From assembly GCF_002813755.1 (NCBI RefSeq), contig NZ_CP018061.1:297001-361000 (forward strand): a stretch of 64,000 nucleotides of DNA, written 5' to 3'. Shown here piece by piece: positions 28,855-37,719 of this stretch (the first letter of the stretch is position 1; each line of letters starts with the position of its first letter). This stretch comes from Enterococcus mundtii (GTDB taxonomy: Bacteria; Bacillota; Bacilli; Lactobacillales; Enterococcaceae). The translations under genes were made by a program, and so were the position numbers. The notes under the pieces were generated by a model that saw only the letters and a list, made by a program, of their open reading frames with translations, was not told where the DNA came from and did no database searches.

Positions 28855-30330
28855 TTGAAAGACTTACAATTGGCATTTATCAGTAATCGAACGACGAGTC
28901 GTTTGTTTCGAATATTGAGTATGATTGAACGAAGACGATTGTTTACGATTGGAGAATTGGCCGAAAAACTGCAAGTGACAGAACGAACGATTGCCAATGA
29001 TATCAAGTACATCAAAGACTATTTTGATGATTGTATCAGTTTAGATTCAGGAAATAGTGGAATCTTTTTTGAAGAAAAAAAAGCTTCGATGTATCAAGAA
29101 AAAAAGCAGAAATTACTTGAGAATGAGTGTCTATTTGAAATCATCGGGAATATTTTTTTAGGAGAATTATCAACAATCGATGAACTTGCCCATCACTATC
29201 ATTTTTCAGAGAGTACCTTTCGCCGGCTATTGAATCGAACAACCACAGTATTGAAGAGCTATGGACTGCAGTGGGCATCCAACCCGTTGTCGATTGAAGG
29301 AAGAGAAGCTAATTTGCGAAAATTCTTCAAAGATTTTTATTATGAAGGAGTAGAAACGCCCTATACGCTTGTTCCTGATATTGAATTACATGAATTGGTT
29401 TTAAAAAAATTAAGCAATAAATTGGGCCAAGATGAGGTTGGATCTGGAACTACGCCAGCAGCCTTTTATTATACTTTTTATATCGCAATCAAACGTGCGT
29501 GACTGGGTTTTTCTATAGAGATTCCAAGAAAATTAGCGAAATTAGCATACAAAGCAAAGAATTTTTCTCTCCTTCATTCTTTGAAAGATGACATCAAGAA
29601 ACTTTATAAGGTCGAATTATCAAAAGAAGAATTCGCTTGGATTTATTTAGTCACTGTCTGTAAACGTACCCTAGATCATGAAGAATCAGAGAAAAAGTTT
29701 TATAAAGATTTTCATGAAGGCACAGAAATTTCTCAACTCACGAATCGATATTTAAAGGAATTTGATTTCCCTAAAAATATTGATCAAAAAATCACAACAT
29801 TCTTACGCTCGTTTTTTCTATCTAGAAAAATAAATGATTTGTTATCACCTGTCTTAAATAAAGAGGCGATAGAGATAAAAAAAGCAGTCATACGCTCAGA
29901 TAATGAGAATTATCAGCGGAATTTAGGTTTTTTTAAAAAAGAAAGGAAAAGCTACTCTATTTCTTCAAAATACATGGAAGATATAAGTGTGAGTTTAACG
30001 ATTTATAGTAATTTGATTTTCGATTTTTATTTACCAAGTAAAACAATTTACTTTCTTCTGGAAGGGGATCATTTTGTTTGTCAACAAATTATAACTCGTG
30101 TACGTCAACAATTTGGGAGTAAACATACATTAGTTTTTTTACCGCTTTATTATCTAGCAGAAGAAGTATTGAACGCCGCACATATTGATTTAATTGTGAC
30201 AAACTACAATCGCTATCTTTTAGATTACATCATTGAGAGCGATTTTCTTTTGTTAAAAGCTGTTCCAGATGAACATGATTGGCAACGATTAGAAAGAAAA
30301 ATAAATCCTTATCGTAAAAACTATAATTAA
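28855..30330 (+). pseudogene. Mga-like regulator gene with in-frame TGA
   Basis: The 492-codon frame matches the two intact Mga-like genes of this island in length and layout. It has an N-terminal HTH (FTIGELAEKLQVTERTIAND), a second HTH (TIDELAHHYHFSESTFRRLL), a PRD-like middle and a C-terminal EIIB-like part ending AVPDEHDWQRLERKINPYRK. Codon 216 is TGA (29500-29502) in IKRA-stop-LGFSIEI, most simply a changed TGG. The start is TTG with GAGGTGG upstream, as in both paralogues. It stands just upstream of the LRR surface operon, which it presumably once activated. The truncated 215-residue N-terminal product keeps both HTH regions. Confidence 0.82.
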
Positions 30331-30595
30331 TATTTTTCCACAGTTGCTAATAAAAATAGCGACTGTTTTTTTTCATTTATTTCAGACGTTAATGAAATAG
30401 ATGATTTTATTTCATTAAAAAATCAATGTAATCTTAGTGAAGTAATAAACATGCAAGTTGACTTACAGAATTTTTGAAAGAGAGTTATCTTCGAGCCAAT
30501 AAAAAATGACAGTTGATAAAAAGAATGTCTAAACTTTGTTCGCTATAAGTTTCTAATAAGAATAATACAGTAGGTCAAATACTAGGAGGAGTGGT

Positions 30596-33298
30596 ATGAA
30601 CATAAATACAATTAGCCGAATCGTTGGAAAGTTATTATTGATCATGGTTTTGCTTTTACCCCAGCTCCCATTTCAACTAACCTATGCACATGATTATTCA
30701 AGCTCTTCTGATAATCATGAAGTAGCAGCAATTACGGAATATCCAGAAAAGCAAGAAGAATCGGGAAAAAAAGAAAGTGAAGAGGTAAGTAATCGTGCTA
30801 CTGAATATCGTTTAGAATTAGTTGCAAGCCCACTAGCTGGTGGTAATCCTAGACGAACTGATTCGTCAGGATCGAATGTGGTATGGCTCCAGGTAGGACA
30901 GAGCATGGGTAATATGCACGCGTTCCCCAATCCCGGTTACCGATTTTTACGCTGGGAAGTCGTTTCAGGTCCAATATTCATATTTAGTCCAAATATCCCA
31001 GATCTTGCTGTAAGCCAAAGTGAAGCTGGAAACTCTGTGATTCGTGCAGTCTATGAATCGGTTCCAGGTGGGAATATTACTGTAAAGCATGAAGATGAGG
31101 AAGGAAATCAATTAGCTAATCCTAGCGTGCTGACTGGATTAGTTGATCAAACCTACACAACCGAAGCGTTAAGCATTAGTGGTTGGCAATTGAGTAAGAC
31201 TCCCGAAAATGCCTCTGGGACTTTTAGAGTAGAAGAACAAACGGTTGTCTATACTTATGAGCCTGAACAGAATCTATGGGGAACGGTCCCTTGGTCGTAT
31301 GAGGAAGGAACGGAAACAATCACATTATATGGTGGGGAAGCTGGCGAAGTAGCAGATGCTCCATGGAAAACCTACTCTTCGGTCAAACAAATTATTGTGG
31401 AAGATCAAGTGATACTACCAGAAAATTCAGAGAGGCTGTTTTCAAGCTTACGAAATCTGGAAGTAATTGAGAATATTGATAGATTGAATGTTTCAAATGT
31501 CGAAAACATGATGAATATGTTTTCCAATGCGTCAAGTCTAAGAGAATTAGATTTACTTAATTGGGATACATCAAATGTAATAAATATGAGCGGGATGTTC
31601 AGTTTCACAACTTCTTTGATTGAGTTAGATTTGAATAATTGGAACATGTCGAATGTAACCGATATAAGCTATATGTTCAATGGTACTTCCTCGTTGAAAA
31701 CGTTACATGTGTGTGATTGGGATACGTCGAATGTCACAACTATGAGTGGCATGTTTCAAAATGCAAATTCCTTAATCGAATTGGATATAAGTAGCTGGAA
31801 TACATCTAAGGTAACTAATACGAGCTTCATGTTCCAATCTGCAAACTCAATCACAGAACTAGATTTAGGAAATTGGAATACCTCAGCTTTATTTTCTACT
31901 ATGTTTATGTTCAATGGTGCAAATTCTTTAACAAAATTAGATATCAGTAATTGGAATACAGCAAGCTTAAGTTTAGTTGTAGCTATGTTTAATAATACAT
32001 CTTTAAAGACAATCGTTCTGGGAGAAAAAACGGTTTTCCCACCCACGTCATCAGCTGGTTCGACAAATTTGCCACAGATTGAAATAACTGATCAATATAC
32101 AGGACGGTGGGTTTTAGAAGAAAGTTTAACGAGCGGAACTGGGGTTATCGCCTTTGAAAACTCAACCGAGTTTATGAATAACTATGATGGCACTTATCCA
32201 GGTACGTATATCTGGGAGCCAGTTCCTCCTGAACAACTCATTGCCAAATTTGACCCTGTGAGTGACCAATCTGTAGCGATTCATGGTCATGCCACAGAAT
32301 CAGTTGACCATTTGACGATTACCTATAAAAACACAGAAGGAAGTACAGTAGTTCTTGAAAAAGATTCTCCTCGCATCGTCTGGGGAGAGTATCAAGATAC
32401 CCAGGAGAAGGTTCGCTCGTTCCAAATCAATTTGACAGAAAATGAACGGCTTGAAACGGGGTCAACGGTCGAAATCAAACTATCCAAACCTTCAGGAGAC
32501 ACAACTGGTGATGTAGCAGAAGAGCAAACAGTCATCAAAGGGATTGATTATCGGAGCAATAACTTTACGTTAGATCGTTCTAAGCTCAATGAGTTAGCTA
32601 CTGTCGAAGCATTACATGCGCTTATTCTTCAAGAAAGTCGTGCACAAGCAAAAAATATCTTATCTGAAGAAGACATGACCAATGATTTTCGCATCGTTGA
32701 GACCGATCTTTCGTTAGATAGCGAAGAAGACGGAAGTTACTACGCGATTCTTGAAGTCGGCAATAAAGCGTATCAAATGACGATTGATATTGATCTTACC
32801 TCCAAAGTTGAACATTTAAGGGTAACGATCCCTGTCAAAATGATTTTTGAATCATTGTATGACGAAGAAGAATCAAACCGCCAGTTTGAGAGCCAAACCT
32901 ATGAGATCCACAACCAATCTTCGGTAGCTATTGATACGTATATCAACCAAGTTGCTATTGATGATTCTGCTGGAATCGTTCTTTTAAAAAAAGGGGAAGA
33001 TCCACTGGATTATGCAGAAAGTGCAGTGGAAGATCCTAGTTATGAGGATATTACGAAGCCACTGTTGCGCTTGCATCTCCAAACGCAGGAGACAAAAAAA
33101 CAGTTATACGCAACGATGCCAGAGCAACATTTGATTCGTTTATCTGAAGGAGATCGTACCCCCCTTTCCTTATCGGGAGAATTTTATGGGAATTATCCAC
33201 GGTGGATTGATCATCCTGAACTTGAGCAAGGGGGCTATTACGAGAGCACACTTGTACCTAATTACCGAATCGTGTTACGATTCGTCCCACGAATTTAA
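30596..33298 (+). CDS. secreted LRR (BspA-type) and MucBP surface protein
   Basis: A protein of 900 residues. A signal peptide (about 1-32) is followed by an acidic linker, a beta-rich segment, and a MucBP-like domain near 158-222 (VKHEDEEGNQLANPSVLTGL). About seven 25-residue BspA-type leucine-rich repeats follow (about 280-480; for example LRELDLLNWDTSNVINMSGM). The C-terminal third includes a domain with VTIPVKMIF, YEIHNQSSVAIDTYI and YRIVLRFVP, which reappears in the small secreted protein two genes downstream. There is no LPXTG, membrane anchor or W-x-L motif, so retention must be non-covalent. AGGAGGAG precedes the ATG. It is the first gene of a four-gene surface operon. Confidence 0.88.
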   Translation: MNINTISRIVGKLLLIMVLLLPQLPFQLTYAHDYSSSSDNHEVAAITEYPEKQEESGKKESEEVSNRATEYRLELVASPLAGGNPRRTDSSGSNVVWLQVGQSMGNMHAFPNPGYRFLRWEVVSGPIFIFSPNIPDLAVSQSEAGNSVIRAVYESVPGGNITVKHEDEEGNQLANPSVLTGLVDQTYTTEALSISGWQLSKTPENASGTFRVEEQTVVYTYEPEQNLWGTVPWSYEEGTETITLYGGEAGEVADAPWKTYSSVKQIIVEDQVILPENSERLFSSLRNLEVIENIDRLNVSNVENMMNMFSNASSLRELDLLNWDTSNVINMSGMFSFTTSLIELDLNNWNMSNVTDISYMFNGTSSLKTLHVCDWDTSNVTTMSGMFQNANSLIELDISSWNTSKVTNTSFMFQSANSITELDLGNWNTSALFSTMFMFNGANSLTKLDISNWNTASLSLVVAMFNNTSLKTIVLGEKTVFPPTSSAGSTNLPQIEITDQYTGRWVLEESLTSGTGVIAFENSTEFMNNYDGTYPGTYIWEPVPPEQLIAKFDPVSDQSVAIHGHATESVDHLTITYKNTEGSTVVLEKDSPRIVWGEYQDTQEKVRSFQINLTENERLETGSTVEIKLSKPSGDTTGDVAEEQTVIKGIDYRSNNFTLDRSKLNELATVEALHALILQESRAQAKNILSEEDMTNDFRIVETDLSLDSEEDGSYYAILEVGNKAYQMTIDIDLTSKVEHLRVTIPVKMIFESLYDEEESNRQFESQTYEIHNQSSVAIDTYINQVAIDDSAGIVLLKKGEDPLDYAESAVEDPSYEDITKPLLRLHLQTQETKKQLYATMPEQHLIRLSEGDRTPLSLSGEFYGNYPRWIDHPELEQGGYYESTLVPNYRIVLRFVPRI

Positions 33299-33330
33299 AG
33301 AAAAAAATAGTTAACAAGGAGGTGAAGCCA

Positions 33331-33849
33331 TTGGAGGAAACGAACCAAGCACAAAATAAGAATAAGCGTAAATGGCTCTTGTGGTTTTTGCTATTTTCGT
33401 TGATTGCCGGTGGTCTTGCCTATTATTTCAATCAATCAAAAGATCAGGTTCCATTGATCAGTGCGGATCTTTTACCAGCAGTTGGTGATGCCTCTGATCA
33501 ACGCTTGGCGAAACGTGCGCAAGAAGTAGCCGATGCCAATTATTTTACATTACAAATCAATCCAGAAGCCGTCTTTGAGAACGGACAGAGTGAAGGCTCG
33601 ATCGAGATTGTCAATCCTGGGACGAATGTTTATCCGATCGCAGTTGATATTTCTTTACTCTCTACTGGAGAGTTGATTTATTCTTCGGGTGCCATCCATC
33701 CAAACCAATTCGTAGAGAATGTAAAATTGGAAAAACAATTAACTAAAGGAGAGTATCCTGCTAAAGCCACCGTTAATATTTATGATCCTGAAACGAAAGA
33801 AAAACAAGGGGTCACTGAGGCGGAAGTAATGATTATCGTTAAAAACTAA
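33331..33849 (+). CDS. membrane-anchored extracellular Ig-like protein
   Basis: About 172 residues. The start is taken as TTG at 33331, 8 bases after AAGGAGG; a GTG at 33322 would overlap the ribosome site. A basic N-terminus and one membrane helix (KWLLWFLLFSLIAGGLAYYF) are followed by an outside domain with an Ig-like strand pattern (FTLQINPEAVFENGQSEGSI, PIAVDISLLSTGELIYSSG, ATVNIYDPETKEKQ). By position and topology it could take the place of the DUF916/DUF3324 protein of WxL operons, holding the secreted partners at the membrane. No defined family is recognised. Confidence 0.8.
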   Translation: MEETNQAQNKNKRKWLLWFLLFSLIAGGLAYYFNQSKDQVPLISADLLPAVGDASDQRLAKRAQEVADANYFTLQINPEAVFENGQSEGSIEIVNPGTNVYPIAVDISLLSTGELIYSSGAIHPNQFVENVKLEKQLTKGEYPAKATVNIYDPETKEKQGVTEAEVMIIVKN

Positions 33850-33874
33850 AAAAAAAGAAAATGAGGGAATTTAG

Positions 33875-34432
33875 ATGAAAAAAATAGTAGCAGCACTTAT
33901 AAGTACAGCAACAATCGCAGGGATTATGGCAACTGGGACAATCGCTAGAGCGGAGCAAGTGATTGACGGGCGTGAAGGAGAGACGTCAGGAGACGTTCTT
34001 GTACGGGGGATCATCGGTGAATTCGATAATACGACACCTGGACCAAATCCTGAGGATTTGGATCAATGGATCAATGTGACGATTCCAACAACCGCCTTAT
34101 TTTACACAACAAAAGCCTCAAATCATACCACAATTACGTCACCTGAACACACGATTACGAATAATTCTGCTGTTGGCGTGATTGCTTCCGTTTCTGGCGT
34201 AGATACACCAACGAATATGGCTGAAGTAGACTCATTGAAAGTGAATACGATTGATTTGTTTGAAGATGGCAAGCCAACAGAAACGGTAGCTGAACTTTTC
34301 AGACTCCAAGGAAATCAAGGGACGAATGAAGGAAAATTTACTTTCACTGGTAAAGTCACGCCGGTCAATGCCTCAGCAGAGTTAAACCCAACATTTAAAT
34401 TAGTTTTGAGTTTCTCTCCTAATGTAGCATAA
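33875..34432 (+). CDS. small secreted protein of WxL-like locus, without W-x-L
   Basis: A protein of 185 residues with a signal peptide (about 1-26, ending TGTIARAEQ). The mature part starts with VLVRGIIGEFDNTTPGPNP, like the N-terminus of the next gene product. The rest is a beta-rich domain: VTIPTTALFY, HTITNNSAVGVIASVSGV, GKFTFTGKVTPV and the end FKLVLSFSP. The size, order and final strand recall small WxL proteins, but neither W-x-L motif is present. The same domain pattern ends the 900-residue LRR protein of this operon. GAGGGAA precedes the ATG. Confidence 0.8.
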   Translation: MKKIVAALISTATIAGIMATGTIARAEQVIDGREGETSGDVLVRGIIGEFDNTTPGPNPEDLDQWINVTIPTTALFYTTKASNHTTITSPEHTITNNSAVGVIASVSGVDTPTNMAEVDSLKVNTIDLFEDGKPTETVAELFRLQGNQGTNEGKFTFTGKVTPVNASAELNPTFKLVLSFSPNVA

Positions 34433-34472
34433 AAAAGAATCACTTAAATCCCAAAAAGAAGGGATCAATCGT

Positions 34473-34838
34473 ATGCAAAGAAGAATGAAGTTGTTCTATA
34501 TCACGGGACTATTCTTTATTATCGCTAATGGATTGCTTACTGAGGTAGTTGGTGCAGATACGACAACGGGACAAATCACTGTCACTGGACGAATTGGAGA
34601 AGACACTAGCACAGAAAAAAGTATAACGATCAATGGATCACATGGAAACGAGGACAAGAAGCACACCCTTGTCGCTGATATTTCCGAACTAAAACAAGGG
34701 AAGCTACCAAAAACAAACGCTTTGAGCGGTCAGCGTTTCTTGTGGCTTGGCTATTTACTCGTTACCGCCTGGCTTGTTATTTCGACTAGAAAGAATCATC
34801 GCTCAGGTAACAAACGTCCGAAAAAGAATAGTTACTAA
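34473..34838 (+). CDS. LPKTN cell-wall-anchored small protein
   Basis: A protein of 121 residues. A signal peptide (about 1-28) is followed by a short beta segment (QITVTGRIGEDTSTEKSITI), then a sorting signal: LPKTN (about 79-83), a hydrophobic helix (FLWLGYLLVTAWLVIS) and a positively charged tail. The motif has Asn instead of the usual Gly at position 5, pointing to a sortase with relaxed or different specificity. AGAAGGGA precedes the ATG. It is the last gene of the LRR surface operon and likely gives it a covalent wall foothold. Confidence 0.85.
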   Translation: MQRRMKLFYITGLFFIIANGLLTEVVGADTTTGQITVTGRIGEDTSTEKSITINGSHGNEDKKHTLVADISELKQGKLPKTNALSGQRFLWLGYLLVTAWLVISTRKNHRSGNKRPKKNSY

Positions 34839-34857
34839 AAACAAAATAATAAAGAAG

Positions 34858-34908
34858 AAACAAACCAATAGGTCTCCGTCATTGAAAGGGGCTTATTGGT
34901 TTGTTCGT
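34858..34908 (+). terminator. terminator of the LRR surface operon
   Basis: AAACAAACCAATA pairs with TATTGGTTTGTT across a 23-base loop, with a weak T-run (CGTTT). Confidence 0.7.
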
Positions 34909-34990
34909 TTCATGGTGGATGTATATGCCGAATGAGCACAACTTCTAGTTGTAAAAACAGAAAAATTCTTGCTTTGCAGAAAAAACATTT

Positions 34991-35020
34991 TTGATATTCC
35001 ATTTTGCTTTCAGGTATGAT
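34991..35020 (+). promoter_or_regulatory. promoter of the first pectate-lyase-like gene
   Basis: TTGATA, an 18-base spacer and TATGAT, 28 bases before the ATG. The stretch AAAAACATTTTTGAT before and in the -35 resembles AAAAACACTTTTGAT upstream of the paralogue. Confidence 0.6.
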
Positions 35021-35048
35021 CGCTTTATAAAAGGAAGGCGTGTTAGAT

Positions 35049-36194
35049 ATGAAAAAAATTATGCAGCTCAATTTGGTATTTTTTTTAGGAGGAATAATAG
35101 GCTTACTCTTTGTACGTTCAACAACAAGTGAAGCGACAATGCATGATTTCCAAACAAATCTTGGAATCGGAGTGAAAGAATCGGTCAATGGGATTTTACT
35201 GGAAGATGGTGAATCATTAGCCGATAACGTCCATCATTTTATCAGTGAAGATGGGGCGTACTATGTCGTAAACAAGGAAAATCGTAAAACAGTGGAGGTA
35301 AGAACGTGGTACCAATTTCGAAATGCTATCAATGATCAAAATGTCAGCGTTATCAATGTGTCAGCTAGCTTCAATACGACCTTTCATTCGTTGGATACGA
35401 TTGATCGCCCATTGACGATCAATTTTATCAATGCTGCTCGTATAGATTTAGAAAATAATCATGCACTCAAGCTGGCAAAGCATTCTACTTTAGAAATCAA
35501 AGCGAACGCCAAGTCGCCTATATTTGTTAGTCAAAATCAATTAAAGCAACCATTTATCCAAAGTTCTTATGGGAGTACGATTCGTCTAGAAGGTGAGGTG
35601 GTCATCGGAGATGGTTCAACTGAACTGAGAGAGCAACCTTTTATTCGAACAGAAGGATTGATCGAGGTTCCGTCTGGCTCCAATGTAAGGATATATGAAG
35701 CAATCGAAGCAAATGATTTATTTGTGATCAACTATGGTCGTTTAGAATTACGCGCACATGAAATCACCCCCATAAAAATGGGGATCAATGGGACGATTAG
35801 AGTCGGTGAATTTTCTTCGTTAAAAGTGACGCATGGGGGGAGTCATTCAGTGATCAAAATGACTGGCGGGGAGATTTTTTTTGATAATCCGTACAGTATA
35901 CATTTAAAACAGACTGGCTTCGGTGGGCTTGTCGCTCCATTGATCGATTCTTCTGCCGTACTCATGGAAATCAATGCCGTGAGAAACGCTTTTTGGGAGA
36001 ATTATAATATGAGTTTTCGTCCCACCCATGTTTGGAATAGTCAATTACAGACACGACTGGGTGGCCCCCATGGTTCGCAAGTTCTTCGTTCAAATTCAGT
36101 TAGTTTTGAAAATCATTTTTTAGGATTTGATTCTTATCGAGAATATACTGCTGGAATGGAGATGCCATTATTTCCTGATACATTCCCGGAGTAA
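35049..36194 (+). CDS. secreted pectate-lyase-like adhesive domain protein (paralogue 1)
   Basis: About 381 residues. The start is taken as the ATG at 35049, with GGAAGG 10 bases upstream. A signal peptide is followed by a right-handed beta-helix-type region: VRTWYQFRNAINDQNVSVIN, then repeated short strands (PLTINFINAARIDLENNHAL, QPFIRTEGLIEVPSGSNVRI). No anchor motif or W-x-L is present. It is about half identical in pattern to the next gene, including INAVRNAFW and the ending GFDSYREYTAG...LFPDTFP. Such domains are found in adhesins and are not expected to have lyase activity. It has its own promoter. Confidence 0.82.
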   Translation: MKKIMQLNLVFFLGGIIGLLFVRSTTSEATMHDFQTNLGIGVKESVNGILLEDGESLADNVHHFISEDGAYYVVNKENRKTVEVRTWYQFRNAINDQNVSVINVSASFNTTFHSLDTIDRPLTINFINAARIDLENNHALKLAKHSTLEIKANAKSPIFVSQNQLKQPFIQSSYGSTIRLEGEVVIGDGSTELREQPFIRTEGLIEVPSGSNVRIYEAIEANDLFVINYGRLELRAHEITPIKMGINGTIRVGEFSSLKVTHGGSHSVIKMTGGEIFFDNPYSIHLKQTGFGGLVAPLIDSSAVLMEINAVRNAFWENYNMSFRPTHVWNSQLQTRLGGPHGSQVLRSNSVSFENHFLGFDSYREYTAGMEMPLFPDTFPE

Positions 36195-36280
36195 CATGAT
36201 TGAAGTAGAAATCACAACAGCTTTTGAAGAACCTTGAAAGAATCAATTAAAAAATTTCGTATAGTTACGAAAAAACACTT

Positions 36281-36309
36281 TTGATTCAATGTGAGTTCTT
36301 CGTTAATCT
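36281..36309 (+). promoter_or_regulatory. promoter of the second pectate-lyase-like gene
   Basis: TTGATT, 17 bases, TAATCT, 29 bases before the ATG, with the shared upstream stretch AAAAACACTTTTGAT. Confidence 0.5.
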
Positions 36310-36338
36310 TAAATTATCAAATGAATGGAGGAAAGAAA

Positions 36339-37502
36339 ATGAAACGAATGACTCTGATGAGTACCTTATTATTAAGTGGTATGCTCCTTGCTGGCCCAAT
36401 TTCAGTAACGAATGTCGCTGCAAGTGAAATCGTACCAGAAGCACAATTATTGACAGAAGGCGAAACTGCTGGTGGTGTTTTTCTGAAAGATGGGGAAACA
36501 TTATCAATGTATGGGGAAACATTTACAAATGATGAAGACGTGGAATTTTTTGTAGATGATCAAAATCGCACAACTGCATCCGTAAGAACATGGTCTGGAT
36601 TTAGAAGTGCCATCAATAATTCAAATGTGTCAGTAATCAATGTCACTTCAAGTTTCAATAGCGCTTTAACTAGTCTAAACACAGTCAATCGAGCGGTGAC
36701 AATCAATTTCCTCAATAATTCGACTATCAATATGAATAATAATCATTCCCTACATGTAGGGTTTGGTGGACATGTTCATTTTAACTCTAGCTCGAATCGA
36801 CCAATTGTTACAAACGGAAACCAAGTCAGACAACCATTTATACAAGGTGTCTCTGGTTCAACAGTAAGTTTTTCTGGGAATACGTTGGTTGTTGGGAATG
36901 AACAAACAAGACAGAGACAACAACCATTTATCCGAACAGATGGTCTAGTGCAAATCGACTCTGGCTCCCAAGTGATCATGAATGAAGCCATCGTGGCGAA
37001 TCAATTGAATGTGATCAACAATGGTAGTTTGACTGTCAATTCGAATATTTTATCACCTGTACAAATTTCAACAAATGGTCGGATGTATGTGGGGGAATTC
37101 TCAACATTTAAAGCAGATCATACTGGTGGAGAGCCAGTAGTAAAAGTCCTTGGATCTGGACATTTAACAATTGATAATCCTTACCAAATCCATTTAAGAC
37201 AAACGGGTTCTGCCGCTTATTCTAGTCCATTGATCCATACGTTAGGAACAAATATCCAGATCAATGCCGTTCGAAATGCTTTCTGGGCGAATAATAATTT
37301 TGGACCAACACCGACTCATGCTTGGACAGCTCATCTACAAACACAGTTAAGTGGTGCAAATGGGAGTCAAGTGGTTTCTTCGAACATCAATAGCTTTACA
37401 CAGAATTTCTTAGGATTCAATGGTTATCGAGAGTATACTGCTGGAAGTGCTAGTCAGCTGTACCCAGATACATTTCCCTCAACTGAATCAATGAACGACT
37501 AA
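36339..37502 (+). CDS. secreted pectate-lyase-like adhesive domain protein (paralogue 2)
   Basis: About 387 residues. The start at 36339 has TGGAGG 7 bases upstream. A clear signal peptide (about 1-28, MKRMTLMSTLLLSGMLLAGP) is followed by an acidic segment and then the beta-helix region: VRTWSGFRSAINNSNVSVIN, AVTINFLNNSTINMNNNHSL, QPFIRTDGLVQIDSGSQVIM. The C-terminal part matches paralogue 1 (INAVRNAFW, GFNGYREYTAG, LYPDTFPS). It has no LPXTG or W-x-L. The tandem arrangement with separate promoters suggests duplication. The same opening motif occurs in the 1625-residue WxL protein. Confidence 0.84.
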   Translation: MKRMTLMSTLLLSGMLLAGPISVTNVAASEIVPEAQLLTEGETAGGVFLKDGETLSMYGETFTNDEDVEFFVDDQNRTTASVRTWSGFRSAINNSNVSVINVTSSFNSALTSLNTVNRAVTINFLNNSTINMNNNHSLHVGFGGHVHFNSSSNRPIVTNGNQVRQPFIQGVSGSTVSFSGNTLVVGNEQTRQRQQPFIRTDGLVQIDSGSQVIMNEAIVANQLNVINNGSLTVNSNILSPVQISTNGRMYVGEFSTFKADHTGGEPVVKVLGSGHLTIDNPYQIHLRQTGSAAYSSPLIHTLGTNIQINAVRNAFWANNNFGPTPTHAWTAHLQTQLSGANGSQVVSSNINSFTQNFLGFNGYREYTAGSASQLYPDTFPSTESMND

Positions 37503-37517
37503 CGTTATCACGTTTTT

Positions 37518-37557
37518 ACTCCCTCAAAGATTATTTCCATTTGAGGGAGTTTTTTTT
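37518..37557 (+). terminator. terminator after paralogue 2
   Basis: ACTCCCTCAAA / TTTGAGGGAGT stem with a 12-base loop and a run of eight T. Confidence 0.92.
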
Positions 37558-37719
37558 GTCTTAAAAATCGATACATATTTGCAAATCTAAACAACAAGCA
37601 TTTCATGATACAGGTGCTGATAAAATAATCGTAAGCCAAGGTTAGGAGTAATCGTAGACATAGTTAAAATCTGCTTAGCAAAGACCCATTCGAAAGGCCA
37701 TTGGAGTATGGTGGATTTA

